The notes below the pieces were generated by a model. That model made no database searches and had not been told where the DNA came from. It was given only the letters and a program-made list of their open reading frames with translations. The position numbers and the translations under genes are program-made. Positions 21,916 through 34,334 of a DNA stretch of 64,000 bases are shown here, in pieces (position 1 is the stretch's first letter; each line of letters opens with the position of its first letter). The DNA comes from Schizophyllum amplum (taxonomy: Eukaryota > Basidiomycota > Agaricomycetes > Agaricales > Schizophyllaceae). The stretch covers positions 62,001 through 126,000 of the forward strand of contig VDMD01000004.1 of the NCBI GenBank assembly GCA_007026445.1. Direction: 5' to 3'.

Positions 21916-24500
21916 CTACGACTGGAATGCTGCCGTCGCCGTCCGCTGCTGCAAATGAGCCGGTAACGTCGGCGCCACACCTGCACTCAACAGTCAGTCT
22001 TTGTCCCCATCACTGATAATGCACAAACTCACCCTGCTGCTGTCCCTGATACCCCGCGCCCGTGACCGTATTCGCCACAGCGGCGACCGCGCCGGCATAC
22101 GGCGTCGCGCCTGCGTATGGTGTCGCCCCCGCCACAGGCGTGCCCCGCCCCGACGACGGCTGCGCGGCCTGCGTCATGTTGTACCAGCTCGCGCCGTTGA
22201 CGAAGAGGTTGCCCTGCTGCCCGTATTGCGCCTGCTGCCCGTACTGCGCCGCCTGCTGCCCGTACCCGGTCTGCGCCTGCTGCCCCTGGGCATAGGCCGG
22301 CTGCTGCCCGTACTGCGCTGCCTGCTGCCAGTAGTTGCCCTGGTGCCCGTATGCCTGCTGCGCCTGCGGCTGGGTATACCCAGCTGGCTGCGAGGTGTAC
22401 GCGCCTATCTGAGGGGTGTATGCCGCGGGTTGCGGGGTGTACGAGGGCGGCTGCTGCTGCTGCTGCTGGTACGCGGCGTACGCGCCCTGCGGCTGCGCGG
22501 CCGCCTGTTGCTGCTGCTGGCCGTAGTACGTCGCGCCGGTCTTCTGGTAATAGTTCTGGCCGGTCTGCATGGGCTGATATGTGTACGCGGGGGTCGTTGC
22601 TTGGTATGACGGCTGCGTCGCGGAGTAGGACGATTGCTGAGCCTGATACGCGGGTTGCGTGGCGGAGTAGGCGGGTTGTCCCGTCTGGTAGCCCGACTGC
22701 GCAGGTGGATAGCCGCCATAAGGGAGGTACTGCTGCTGTGGTTGCGGCACTGCGGCGGCGGTCGCTGGCGGGCCGCTCACTACAGGCGCAGCTACAGTGC
22801 GGACCTTGATCGTCGCGTTGTCGCGCGCCGCCGAACGCCCCGTGGGCAACGTCCCACGCCACCCCGACGTCGCACTCAGCGGTAGGGAGGCGGTCAGTTT
22901 GTGCAACACGTGCTCTGAAGGCACAAAGGGGGATGGTTCGTCGGCTAGTGCTCCGGACTGGCGCGGGCGCAGGGACATGAGGAGGGTGAGAGAGTTCATG
23001 ATGTTGTGGGCTGCCGAAGGTGTGAGTTGTAGTTGCGGTGCGCAAGGTAGGTGAACGCACCGAGGTCCCACTCTTCCGAGTTTTCTGATACTTTGCTCTT
23101 CTCGCCGCCATAGGAGGTCAAACGTACGCGTTGCAAGTCTTCCAACCGCTCCAACGCGCGCACGTTCCGAGTGAGAAGTTCCTGCGCCATCTTCTCCAGC
23201 TCAGCAGTTTGCAGAGCGGCCAACACGCCATCGACAGCGTCTTCGGGCAAGAGTTCTTCCAGCTGCTTGCGCATGTCGGCAGGCGGCGCGTCGGTAGTTT
23301 CCTCTATGATGATGTCTTCCGTCGCATCCTCGACGGCAGCGGATGTGGACGGAGCATTTGGGGTTTGCATCCTAAGCCGCAAGGCACGCGCTTTCTTCTG
23401 CGCGTTTTGCAACTTTCGTATGCGCCGCCGTTCCTCCTCGTACCAGACAACCTCCCCCAACTGCTCGCGACCTATCTCCATCGCGTCCTGCTCGAAGGTC
23501 GGCGCGAAGCTCGCGTATGGGCCGTAGTCTATGAAGGATCCGCACGTCCACACGCGCGGGTCCATTGGCACACGCGTCTTGGGGTAGGTGCGTGTGCAGT
23601 AGGAGCCGAGCGTGGGTACGTTCTTCAGCGAGGGGTCGAGCGCAGGTTCTGGCAGCACGGACACAAGCTCGGCGTAGCCTGTGGATAGGTCCTTGATGTC
23701 CTTGCCATCATCAGCTACGTCTGAGTTTAGTGAGGTCCATAGGTCGCCTTTGGGGAGGTGTTGCACGAGCGCGTACTGCGGCGGAGCTCTGGGAGCATCG
23801 TCCGAGGGTTCTTGCGCAGAGTCGGAGTCGTCTGGTATCAGGGTACCGATGTCCTGGTCGAGCGGGATGGAGACAGTATGGCGTGATATCTCTTCAAGAA
23901 GCGAGCAGGCGCGGTCGCAGAAGTATTCTTGCTTGGCGGCTGGGGACTCGGAGCGGGTCTGGGAGTGAGGAGATATGGGCCGTAGATGTCGAATGGCGCA
24001 CTGAATGGTACATGAGTATGCGAAGGTGGTAAGTCTGAATATGACACGCACACGGAAGGCAGATAGAGGATATTTGGATGGATTCTGCAGCAGACTGCGA
24101 AACGAGTACGACGCCTGTTCTGAGGATGTTGGTTCGATGGACAGGGGGAAGACACGATCCAGTAAGCACTGGTCGTCTATTCTGGGGGGTAATGAGTTTT
24201 GAATGGTGTACGGTAAGGGCTGCCAACGCACTCTTCCAGAATGACCAGCAACTTCTGCGCGTGCTCCTGCGACATATGCGCGTCGCCCACGTATGGACGG
24301 GGGGCGTGCACTGCTGGGGCAGGCTCATCCTTCACGTCTGCACTCTGTGACCTCTGCTGCTTGGACGCGGGTTCGTCGCCGGCCTCGGATACGCGCTTCC
24401 GCTTCTTGCCAGCCGATTTTGCTGGTTTTTGTGGTGGTAATGCTGCGCTTTCGTCCTCGATTTTGTCCGAGTCCACGGTTGAGCGGGTTGTGCGGGCCAT
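21916..24500 (-). CDS. Probable nuclear protein with Q/Y/A-rich prion-like tail, not identified
   Basis: Four exons (24500-24232, 24181-23061, 23010-22033, 21980-21916) give 810 residues in phase. The N-terminus holds a likely nuclear signal, GKKRKR (about 32-37). The middle (about 95-460) is the conserved-looking part, with RTYPKTRVPMDPRVWTCGSF, IDYGPYASFAPTFEQDAMEI and a basic helix YEEERRRIRKLQNAQKKA. From about 565 to 790 the sequence is dominated by Gln, Tyr, Ala and Pro, with repeats like SATQPAYQ and QYGQQ. The last exon adds GVAPTLPAHLQQRTATAAFQ. I do not recognise the middle domain; a subunit of a chromatin or transcription complex would fit the composition, but that is inference. 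It is divergent from the homoserine kinase gene (303 bp). Confidence 0.65.
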
Positions 24501-24803
24501 GGCGGGGGGGCCGATGGGGGAGATGCGACGCGACTGCGGGCGCCTAATCAAGAGCGTGGAAACAAAGGACGCGACGCGCTGCACGCGTCCCAAAATCGCC
24601 AACAGAGCGTCGGAGGAGAGTGCAATTTAGACGTTCCAAAAGGGAAAGTCGCTTAGCTCTGACGGCCACGTGCTCCACGCGCGTCTAAACTCCCGACCTT
24701 TTCGCCGCAAACGGGGTTATCTCCGTACGTCAGGTTCTTTGTTGCGAGTCATTCAAATTGCGATATTTATCCGCCTCGTCTCCCAGCGTTGGCTGCCGCC
24801 ACC
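24501..24803. promoter_or_regulatory. Divergent promoter, prion-like nuclear gene / THR1
   Basis: A 303-bp interval between two start codons. It contains CACGTG near 24667 and several GACGCG/CACGCG cores. The THR1 start has the strong context GCCGCCACCATG. Confidence 0.4.
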
Positions 24804-25985
24804 ATGTCGCGCACCTTCACAGTCCGCGTACCAGCTACATCAGCAAACATCGGCCCAGGCTTTGACGTCGTCGGCCTCTCGCTTTCGCTCTACCTCACTC
24901 TGACAGTCACCGTTCCTCAACAATCACCTGACGCGCCGTTCGTCCCGCCCTCCATCACCTACTCTGGCGAGGGCGCGGACGAGGTGCCGCTTGACGCGTA
25001 CAAAAACCTCACCACGCGCGTCGCATTGTACTCCTGCGCTGCCATGGCGTCCCCTCCTTCCCCTCATCGCTCAAAATGCACTGCGACAACGAGATCCCCT
25101 TCGGCCGAGGCCTCGGCTCTTCGGGCGCGGCAGTCATCGCAGGCGTGCTGCTCGGAAACGAGCTGGGCGGGCTCAAGCTTTCCACAGAGCGCCTGCTCGA
25201 CTTTGCCCTCATGGTCGAGCGGCATCCGGACAATGTGACCGCCGCGCTCGTCGGCGGGTTCGTCGGTTCCTACTTGAAGGAGCTGGACGAGAGAGATACG
25301 CAGGCTGCGAGCGTTCCCCTCAGCGAAGTGCTGCCCGAATATCCACCGGACGCAGGCGAGGAATGGGGCATGGACCCACCCGTGCCACCCCTCGGTATCG
25401 GTCACTACATTCGCTTCGGGTGGTCGAGCAGCATCAAGGCGGTCGCCATCATACCGCGTTTCGAACTGAGTACAGCGAAAGCGCGAGAAGCGCTACCGCT
25501 GCAATACTCGCGCAAAGACTTGGTAAGCGCTTTCCTTGTTGGCGCATCTTGTCCGCTCATTCTCTTCTTCCAGGTGTTCAACATGCAGCGTCTAGCGGTT
25601 CTTACCACCGCCCTCGGCCAGGAGCCGCCCGATCCTAACCTCATCTACGAGGCCATGAAGGACCGGGTGCACCAGCCGTATCGGAAAGCTTTGGTAAGAC
25701 CTTTTCCCCCTTCTACCCCTCCTGCCTTAAACTAACTCGCCCCTCTCCACCCCCCAGATCCCCGGCCTCCCCGAGGTCACCTCCTCCATCACCCCCGCCA
25801 CGCACGCCGGGCTGCTCGGCATCTGCCTCTCCGGCGCCGGCCCCACCATCCTCGCCCTCGCCACGAACGGTTTCGAGGCCATCGCGGAGGGCGCGCGGGC
25901 GATATTCAGGGAGAAGGGGATCGAGATCGATTGGAGAGTGCTGGAGGTGGCGGGTGGGTGCAGCGTCTCTGAATCGAGTTCGTGA
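24804..25985 (+). CDS. THR1: Homoserine kinase (frame broken by one base)
   Basis: Three exons (24804-25522, 25574-25693, 25758-25985) give about 355 residues if one base lost near 25031 is allowed for. The enzyme phosphorylates homoserine with ATP in threonine biosynthesis. GHMP-kinase features are clear: [20 protein letters not shown] at the N-terminus, the ATP loop [32 protein letters not shown], and [10 protein letters not shown] near the C-terminus. Upstream of the break the frame reads TTRVALY; downstream it resumes in another frame with [19 protein letters not shown]. No intron signals explain the shift. The gene should be essential for threonine prototrophy, so a read error is more likely than a null allele. 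The start codon has perfect Kozak-like context. Confidence 0.9.
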
Positions 25986-26527
25986 GACTGCTACATATGG
26001 ATGAAGCCCATGAGACCACGGCTTTGGCCACCGAATGTGATCAATAGCGGGCCAACAGTCAATGTAAGATATGTATATGTACGGTCATCGAGCATGCCTG
26101 ATTCGTGGACCGATAGTCTGACGAACGTCGAATCCTGTCGCGGAGAACTACCGGGTTTTTTTGCCTCCCTCTTCATGCACATTGGCCGCAGCATCCATCC
26201 ATCTTGCTGGTCAGTGGCAGTCATCAGCGCGAACAGCAGCCTCCTATGATACGGAAACCTGTCGAAACGCCAACATCTTCACCGTGACCGGAATCTTCGT
26301 TGATTTTCGCACTTAAACTTGCAGTCTTCATTGGTCACCTAGCGCAAGCCAGTCCTTTCGTAACTAGATCCTTATGGAACATTTCATCGACGTGCCACAA
26401 ACTCCCCCTCGACGTGCCGCAGATTTTCTTTGTATCAGTAGATCGGGCAGAACAGTACAGACGTATCAGTATCAACATAGAATTACCATCAGCATGCATG
26501 TAAGTACCACTAGCACAGAGCCAAGTA
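25986..26527. other. Intergenic, convergent 3' regions
   Basis: A 542-bp gap between convergent stops of THR1 and SGT2. No conserved open frame, RNA gene or repeat was seen. Confidence 0.4.
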
Positions 26528-27885
26528 CTACCGGCCTGCGCCAGCACCACCCGCTCCGCCGAATTGGTTGGCGCTGGGAGAAAGGTCAGAAGAAATACGT
26601 GGCGATGGAGGGACGAAAAGCGGGTAAGGGTAGTCGGGGGGCACGAAGGTGTTTGAGACCGAACTCAGAGGACGACGCAGACATAACAGGCGGAGAGAAA
26701 AGAAGCCGGTGAAGGGCAATAAATCAAAGAAAAGATAGAGATACTCACAGATTCCTGAGCATCGGATTGTTCATGAGCTCGGCCATGTCGGGCATTCCGC
26801 CGCCCCCTGCGCCTCCAGCACCGCCGCCACCACCGGTGAGGCCGCCCATCTGGAGGAGGGCGTCAGTACGTGTTGCCACATGGAACCAAATACAGCTACA
26901 TACCATGTTCATGATCGCGGGGTTGCTCATTAGCTGCTGCAGCGAGCCGTTCTGCATCATCTGCTCCGCCATCTGCCGCATCTGCGGGTTGTTCATGATG
27001 CTCGACATGTCGGGCATGCCGCCGCCGCCGGCACCACCGCCCATGCCGCGCATCATGTCTGCCAACCCGCCCATGTCGGGCATCCCGCCCCCGCTGCCAC
27101 CTGCTGCTGCAGCTGCTTCAGGCGTCGATACAGCGTCGTCGTCCGCAATGCGCGCCTTGGCGTTCTGCAGGCCAGACTTCAGGTTCGCGTTGCTCGGGTC
27201 AAGCTTGAGGCCGCGCTCGAACGCGTCCGCGGCCTGCGCAAAGTCGCCCAGGCAGAACTGCGCGTGCCTGCGAACCGTCAGTTTCTGGTATATGCACAAA
27301 TCGGGAAGAGATCGCCACACACCCCAGCCTGTGGTACGCCTTCGTGAAGTTGGGGTCTACGGAGATGGCCATCTCGGCGTCGCCGACAGCGGAGAGGTGG
27401 TCCTGCTTGCTGGAATGCGCGGCGGCGCGGTTGGAGTAGTAGACGGGGTTGCTGGGGTCGAGGGCGAGGGCACGGGTGTAAGCGGCGATCGCGTCGTCGT
27501 ATTTCTTGGCGCTCATCAGCGCATTGCCCTCGGCCTTGAGCTTGTCGGCCTGCGCCTTGTCCGCGGGCGAGGCGGCCTTCTTGACCTCGGGCTCGGGCGC
27601 GGCTTGCACGCGGGAGCGGGTCTTCATGAAGACGTCAAAAATGGTCTGGAGCGTGGCGGGCTTAATGCTGAGCTCCTTCGCCTGAGTATTGTTGGTGGGG
27701 TCGACGCCGAAGGCCTCCCCGATGCATTGGACTGGGCGAATAGATCGCGACGACGACGACGGGACAGGCTCGGGCTCACTGGCAACCTCGAGGCTCTCCT
27801 TGTCGTCGGACTTTACAGTTCCGTCATCGATGGACTGGTTGAGAAAGTCGATAATGGCGAGCACCAGGCGTTGAGAGTTGGACAT
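26528..27885 (-). CDS. SGT2: Sgt2/SGTA co-chaperone (TPR, Gly/Met-rich)
   Basis: Four exons (27885-27323, 27267-26904, 26849-26749, 26573-26528) give 357 residues, normal for the family. The N-terminal homodimerisation region starts MSNSQRLVLAIIDFLNQSID. Three TPR repeats span about 115-230 (EGNALMSAKKYDDAIAAYTR, YYSNRAAAHSSKQDHLSAV, DFAQAADAFERGLKLDP). The C-terminus is rich in Gly, Met and Asn-Pro (MNNPQMRQMAEQMM, LMSNPAIMNM). Known role: it captures tail-anchored membrane proteins and hands them to Get4/Get5 and Get3. The last intron is 175 nt, longer than its neighbours; the alternative is a stop at 26745 directly after MLRNL, which would lose only 15 residues. Confidence 0.9.
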
Positions 27886-28424
27886 CGCGGGCGCGTCGGA
27901 CAACGAAGACGGCACGTCCAAGCGGCGCAGTAGAGTTGATGAGTTCCTTTTTCGGCGAGTTTGCCACAACGGAAACTTCAACTTGGAGACAGTTCGTCCT
28001 TCCGACACTCGTGCATTCCAGAACTTCGAGGGTATTACTATTTGTGATATACAGTTTGTGTACGCTTGTTGTGGCATTGTTTCGGTCAGTCAGAGGCCCG
28101 ACTAGACACGCCTTCTGAGCGTTTTCCCGACGCCATTTATTGTGCCTTCCACTTCCTAGCGCCGTACTTGCCTTCTCTTCTGGCAGGACGCTCCTTGCCG
28201 CCTGTGTCGCCTTTCTAATCTCATGGCATATTACGGTTAGTATGGCAGAGGGGAGCAGGTGGGGAGGACGCGTCGGTCGGGAAGTTGCCCTCGGTGTGCT
28301 CAGAGATGAGCGGAATTTCGGCCCGGCTGTAATTCCCTAAACGGGTTGCGTTTTTCTTGCTTGTCTACAACAGTCAAGTTCAACTTCGAACTCAGGCGAG
28401 GACCACCGACTGCCTGCCGCCACC
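27886..28424. promoter_or_regulatory. Divergent promoter region SGT2 / PRP19
   Basis: A 539-bp interval between two start codons with no supported gene. Short frames in it lack conserved features. The PRP19 start has the context GCCGCCACCATG. Confidence 0.4.
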
Positions 28425-30053
28425 ATGTTCTTCTGCGCCATTTCGGGCGAGCCGCCCCAGGAGCCCGTCGTCTCTGCCAAGTCGGGCAAAGTCTACGAGC
28501 GCAGGCTCATCGTCAAGTATATCACCGAAAACGGCACGGACCCCGTCACAGGGGACAAGCTGGAGGAGTCGGACTTGATTGCCATCAAAGCCAGTGCGTA
28601 GCAGACTACACACACGCGAGAGGGACGCTGACAGAACTCTGCAGGTCCAGACACCGCTCCCCCGCGTCCCCCCACGCATACCTCAATTCCGGCGCTCCTC
28701 CACAGCCTGCAGAATGAGTGGGACGCGCTCGTGCTCGAGACATACACCTTGCGGCAGCAGTACAACTCGACGCGCCAGGAGCTGAGCTACGCGCTCTACG
28801 CGCAGGACGCCGCCAACCGCGTTGTCGCGCGCCTCATCAAGGAGCGTGACGCGGCCAGAGAGTATGTTCTCCGACGCGCCATCTGCATGCCCTTACTAAA
28901 GTCACTCCTTTCAGGGCACTCAACAACATCCAGGCCGGCACCGGCGCCGTCACCTCGCGCCCCGAGGGCGAGGACGTCGAGATGGGCGACCAGGAGGAAG
29001 AGTCCGGCCAGGTGCTCCCGAAGGAAGCCGCCGACCAAATTGACGCGACACAAGCCCAGCTCTCCGCCCTGCGCCGCGAGAAGAAGAGCACCAAGGGCGG
29101 CACCTCTGCCGCCGAGGCCAAAACCTTCACCTCCAAGCACACCATCCCCTCCCTCCATTCCTCCTCCCCCGCCGGCATCACTGCGCTCGCGCTCTCGACT
29201 ACCCAGCCTACGCAGTTCCTCACTGGCGGCAACGACAAAGTTGTCCAGGTGTACGACCGCGCGACGGACAAGGTGCTTGCGTCGCTCAAGGGCCACCAAA
29301 AGAAAATCACGCACGTCGCGTTCCGCGAGGCGACCGACTCCCCGCGCCTCGTGCTCTCCGCCGGCGCCGACAAGATTGCCAAGGCATGGGCAGAGGACTC
29401 TGCGTCGGGCGAGTGGGCCCCGCGCGGGACTTTGCGCACGCACAAGGGCGAGATCACCGGCCTCGCGGTGCACCCCACGCGCACGCTCCTTGCCCTGGCC
29501 TCCGCGGACCGGACGTACTCGCTTCACGACCTTGCGCGGCTGGACGCGCAGGCGCTGTTCCGCTCCGCGCCCGCCGATGACGCGTTCTCAGCACTCGCTA
29601 TACACCCCGACGGCGCTCTGCTCGGGCTCGGCACGCCCGCATCCACGATCCACATCTACGACATCCGCACGGGCGCACCCGTTGCCGCGCTCACGCCCCC
29701 CGACGGCGCGCCCTTCACCGTGAACTCGCTCTCGTTCTCGGAAACGGGTACCATCTGCTGGCGCCGAGCGGGTTGTCTAGCGTGGCCGTGTGGGACCTGC
29801 GCAAGTCGAAGATGACGCAGAATATTGCGCTGGGAGATGACTTCAAGGTGAACCAGGTGGTGTACGACCTCGGCGCGCAGTTCTTCGGGGTTGCGGGAGC
29901 ACGGGGGCGCGGTTGTTTGCGCACAAGACGTGGGAGGAGCTGGTGCGGTTTGAGGAGGGCGGCGAGGTGTCGACGTTGGCGCTCGCGAAGGACGGGAAGG
30001 AGGTTTGGGGCTCGACCGGCAGGGAGGTCAGGATCTGGGGCCTGCCAGGCTGA
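28425..30053 (+). CDS. PRP19: Prp19 splicing factor and U-box ubiquitin ligase (two frame breaks)
   Basis: Three exons (28425-28593, 28645-28861, 28915-30053) give about 508 residues when one base is allowed near 29744 and one near 29895. The N-terminal U-box (about 1-57) begins [18 protein letters not shown] tetramerising coiled-coil region (about 65-140) follows, with [20 protein letters not shown]. Seven-bladed WD40 propeller repeats fill the C-terminal half ([53 protein letters not shown]). Known role: core of the NineTeen Complex that activates the spliceosome and ubiquitinates Prp3 and others. Both breaks are single-base losses in A and G runs. As Prp19 is essential, they are probably sequence errors. 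Confidence 0.92.
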
Positions 30054-30571
30054 AGCTCTCACTACCTGTACTGATTTTGTAACTGCTTTTGTGATACGAT
30101 GTTGCGCAGAGATATGATCATATCGCTGGCTTGTCGCACGCCATATATCTTTCTCTGCGTGCCGCTTCAGCGTAAGCTCTTTTACAATTGCAAGATCATA
30201 AGTAGCAAGCTCCTGCTACGCCCGGCGCCGGGTCTCCAATCGCCAACCTTGCCTTGCGGGCTATTATGGGCCAATGCAAGGCCGGTGAGTTGAAGTGGCG
30301 GATAGTCACTAGTACCAATTCGAGTTGATCTCCGTGCCACAAAAGACAGGAGAAACGTTGAAAGCACACAGCACTGCTCAGCACTCTACACAATTGATAT
30401 TCGCAGCTGAATGCGTACGATAACTACGACTCCGAGACCGCGACACGACTGCGCGCAGTTGAATGCGTACGCGTGCTGATATACCACTTACTGCCACCCA
30501 TCAATTCCGAGTCAGTAGCTTCCTCATTCCTCCGCTCCTTCATTCGCTGCTTCCTCCACGATATCCTTGGC
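30054..30571. other. Convergent 3' flanks
   Basis: A 518-bp gap between convergent PRP19 and O-methyltransferase stops. No gene recognised. Confidence 0.4.
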
Positions 30572-31386
30572 TTACTTCCTCAGCACAAACATCCATCCAT
30601 CAAAGCCCCTTCCATCGGCCGTCGGCACAGTCGTCGCCTCCGTCTCCTCGTCCGTCGCGAGGTACTTGAGGAGGTCGCGTGCGCCCGTGGTCCAGGATTC
30701 GGTCTGCGCCTCGTCCGCTACGAGGCCGTTCTGAACAACGTTGTCGACGATCTAGGGAGGAAGGGTGAGTCTAATGTGAGATGTGGGCGGATATGTAGCC
30801 AAAGGATTATAGTGGCCAACTCACAATGACACCACCGCTCTTCACGAGGCGCTTGCACTCCTTCATGTACTTGACGTTGTTGGCGATCTCTGCATCGATG
30901 AAGGCGAAGTCGAAGGTGCCGTTGCCCTCGGTGGCAGCGAGGGAGTCGGCGGCGGGGCCAACGACGACCTCGACGCGGTCGGCGAGGCCGGCGTGCGCGA
31001 TGTTCTCGCGGGCGACCTATCAGGGCGTCAGTACACATACTGTGGGGGAATCTGACAAGACCACATACCCTGGCATGCTTCTCCGAAAGCTCGAAAGACA
31101 CCAACTTGCCGCCCTCCGGCAGCCCGCGCGCCATCCAAATTGTCGAGTACGCACCCAGGGTACCGACTTCAATGACGCGCTTCGCGCCCAACGCGCGCAC
31201 GAGGAGCTGCAGGTACTTGCCCTGCGCGGCAGAGACGGCGATCTCCGGAAGCCCGTTCTTGTCCGCGTTGGCGAGAGCGAAGGTGAGCGCCTCGTCGGGC
31301 TCGCCGACGAGGAAACGGGCGTGGTAGGCCTCGCTAGCGGCCCAGGTGTCGAAGTTGGCGTGCTCGCCGGGCCAGAAGATCGTCAT
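30572..31386 (-). CDS. Caffeoyl-CoA-type O-methyltransferase
   Basis: Three exons (31386-31069, 31016-30825, 30751-30572) give 229 residues, the normal length for small cation-dependent O-methyltransferases. SAM motif I is VIEVGTLGAYSTIWMARGLP, followed by GGKLVSFELSEKHARVARE. FAFIDAE is the usual acidic metal/SAM motif, and GGVIVIVDNVVQNGLVAD corresponds to the later conserved strand and loop. The substrate is likely a catechol-type phenolic, but this is not determined by sequence. All three exons have lengths divisible by three. The start ATG precedes TIFWPGEH; an upstream hydrophobic extension lacks an ATG. No biosynthetic cluster surrounds it. Confidence 0.85.
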
Positions 31387-32224
31387 TGTGGGTGAAGGGT
31401 GAGGGCGAGTAGAGAGTATTGGCGAATGAGATGTGAGTAGGAGAGCTGAGATGGTTATGGCCACGGACGCCTATATATCTGATGAACGGGGGAGCATGCG
31501 AAAGCGCTCGGCAGGTATGTAGAAGGCGTAGAAGCTGGAGGCGATGACTTCTCACCGTAGTACGACCAGCCGCGAGGGTTACGCGTCAACGCTACTGAAT
31601 GGAGGACGTCACTGCGATTTGTCGGTCGTTGCTCACCCATACGAGAAAAACGGGAGGCCGCACAACAGCAGTGGTGCGATGAAGTATGGTTGAGTGTCGT
31701 ACGCGCCATCATGTGAGTCTGGTCATGGCTGAGGAGAGGGCCGTTGACGAACGCTAGCGGCGCCAGCCATCATGTGCTCGTGCACAGCAGCCGTGTAATA
31801 CGACGTCCCTCGACTGACCAAGTGTAACACCTAAATGGGGTCTTCAGCTACAGGCAAGGACGATGTTGAAGATGGCATACGCATCAGGCTGGCAGGGCAC
31901 CTTCGCAGTCCTGACCGTCAACATGAATGACCACAGGCAAACCCGATTGAGTCACCAGAAGCCAATGGCCTTGGACCGTGTTGGGAAGAAGTAGTCTGAT
32001 GAAAATGCGTGCGTGTATAGACATGACACAAGGGCTGGGTGTATAGACACAAAGGCTGCGCTGGCAGCCAGATACAACATGTAGAGCAAGGACAGACAAA
32101 TATACAAACGACCGTTGATAATACACTGGGGTGGGTATGTGTAAAATAGGTATTAGCATGATAAATAACCGGGCACGCACCCGAGCGTCGCTAATAAGTA
32201 TCAGGTGGATTTTGCGTGAGGAAA
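31387..32224. other. Intergenic, no gene seen
   Basis: An 838-bp stretch holding the O-methyltransferase promoter and the 3' flank of the GT90 gene. Open frames here have no recognisable features. Confidence 0.4.
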
Positions 32225-34334
32225 TCATGACTCGGCGCTTCCCGGCTCATGATAGGACATGGCTTCACGATCTTCGCTCATCACCCGTGCGTACTCGAGT
32301 ATCAGTCTGGGGAAATCAACTTAGCTCGTTGTCCTGCCGCAGTGACTTATACGAAAGCGCACCTTACAAAGTAGGCCCTCAAATCCTCTTGTCGCCAAAA
32401 CTCGGCGCCCCATTGAGCTCCGGCGAGCGCGATCTTTTTCGCGAGGTCTTCGTGCGCGCCACGTCCTGCACCGTCGCCGCGGAAAAATACAATGGCGTCG
32501 TGCAAATCGGTGAGGTCGATCTGGAAAAGAAATGAGATTCGCAAACCACGACAAGGAAGCAGTGCAGCGCACCTGCACGGGAATATAATGCACCCAAGGC
32601 TGGATGCGGTCGGCGTACCTGTGGCAAGTGTGAGTGAGTGACGCACATTGGCATAGCGGAAGGGTGCGTAGTCAAGCATAACATCCTTACACACCATTCT
32701 GGGTACACGGTGGCCTTAAAATGAGCGAATTGGATGCCATGAGTCGTTTGAAGCGGCCGCTCCAGGCGTTCCCGTCGATCTGGGACGCATTAAGCTCCTT
32801 GTGTTCGAGTGGCATACGGGGAGGAAATGTTCGGTGCCACTCACATCAAGCACATATTTGTAGTTCGCCGCCTGCTCGGCCGTCTGGTACGCGCGCCACT
32901 CAAACTCTTCCTTCAATACCTCGCACGTGCCTGCCTCCACATCGCACGAGTGCGGTGCCCCCGCAAAGGCCACATCCATTACCGCCGGGTTCAGCAGTGA
33001 CTTCCTCACTTGCAGTGGCTCCCCAACAGGCTCGCTCGCCGCCTTCGTGGCATCCAGAATCTCAAGCTCGCCCCCAAGCTCATTCGCAATGCGAACCAGC
33101 CGAATGCGCTGGCTCCGCCGCCATGGGCGCTCGGGCGCCTGCCAGATTCCCGTGTTACTCCCGCGCCACAGCAGCCGCTCGTTCCGCTTGTCTTCCCAGT
33201 CCGGATCCCCCGCGAGCGGCGCGGGCACCCAGCCGTAGGCGGACGCCGTGCGCACGTCGCCGTGCAGCGGCGTCGAACAGTACGAGAACTCTGGCGCCGT
33301 GGGCACCTGTGGAGCGGGGCCTGCGCCGAAGGAGACGAACTGGCCGTGAGAGAGGAGGAGGTGGGGGGATTGGCAGGGGTCCATGCTGAGGGAGTGGTCG
33401 CGGATGAAGGTCTTCTCGTGGCGTGCGGGGTCGGGCGCAGTGAAGGCGTCTTGTGCGGGCTGAGCGCCTGGAGAGGAGGGCGGGCAAGCGCCGGCCCAGC
33501 CGCGGCCCTCGGTGCGCGGGAGGTCGGTAATGCGGATGGTCGTCCCGCGCGACGCAGCCTCGCGAGCAGCTTGCACGGCTTCGTAGTCTCGTACTTGGTT
33601 CGGGTTGTCTAGCATGGAGACTACCGCACGGAAATCTGCGGGGAGGAGATGCGCGACGTCACGCAGGAGATTGAGGAGCAGGTCTGCCTCTGGGCGGTGC
33701 TCATTCTCGCCGGGGAACACGACGAGGGGGCCACCGATCTCACGTCCGAAAGTAAACGTGTCGCGTTTGGCTTCATTCTCGCGCTGGTATGCCGCGAGAT
33801 CGGCGTGGTGGAGGCCGTAGAAGGGCTCGAGGTCGTGGAAGATTTGATCGTACTCGTCGGGAAGGCGGACGTTATTCGCTTGCGCGTATTCCCACCTGCG
33901 CGGTAACGTCAGTAGGGGAAGGGCGACACGCGGGGAACGCACCAGGCATCGAAGCCTTTGGGGGGTGCGCGTCCATATCGTCTGCGGTACTCGCGTACCG
34001 CTTGCTCGAGCGTAGTGCTCGAGTGCGCAAACTTTGCTTCCCATGACGCTTCCGCGTTCGCAATGAGCTCGTAAATGGGGTGAGCTCCCGCCGGATTGAC
34101 GCGTACAAGCCCGTTGGGAAGGTACTCGTGCGTGCCGAGGGGCGGTGTATGGGACTCATTGACCAGGATATCAAGCACGACAGTGTCAATCGCGCTGCTC
34201 TCCCCGATCGGGTCATGGGCGTGGATGTCGAGCCAAGCAAGGGATGAGGATTGACAGATCACGCTGATGGAGTAGTAGGCGGCAGCAGCAACGACCAGTG
34301 CACGAAGCGCGCGACGCGTACGGGAGTCCGTCAT
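32225..34334 (-). CDS. GT90 (CAP10-like) glycosyltransferase, type II membrane (one frame break)
   Basis: Six exons (34334-33943, 33895-32845, 32779-32695, 32618-32573, 32520-32363, 32306-32225) give about 604 residues if one base missing near 32717 is allowed for. A hydrophobic anchor at about residues 8-28 (ALVVAAAAYYSISVICQ) suggests a Golgi type II topology. Family signatures include FDAWWEYAQANNVRLPDEYD, WRGSNTGIWQAPERPWRRSQ, KYVLDV followed by DGNAWSGRFKRLMASNS, and WVHYIPVQIDLTDLHDA. In Cryptococcus, Cap10 and Cxt1-type enzymes of this family add xylose or act in capsule and glycan synthesis; the sugar here is unknown. Exon 3 has 85 nt where phase needs 86, which locates the loss in the TTTT/AA run. 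Confidence 0.88.

Noticed and set aside
24120..24140. GGTTCGATGG as a possible tRNA B box
   Set aside because: No A box or cloverleaf can be drawn around it, and it lies in coding exon or intron sequence. Other GGTTCGA hits failed in the same way.
26767..27933. A long + strand frame opposite SGT2
   Set aside because: It mirrors the Gly/Met-rich and TPR coding sequence of Sgt2, which has clear homology on the - strand.
28731..29723. A + strand frame of 330 codons overlapping PRP19
   Set aside because: It is an out-of-frame, Arg/Pro/Ser-rich reading of the Prp19 exon.
29700..29950. Extra introns to explain the Prp19 frame shifts
   Set aside because: No GT-AG pair of usable length spans the shifts, and adding one base restores continuous WD40 sequence.
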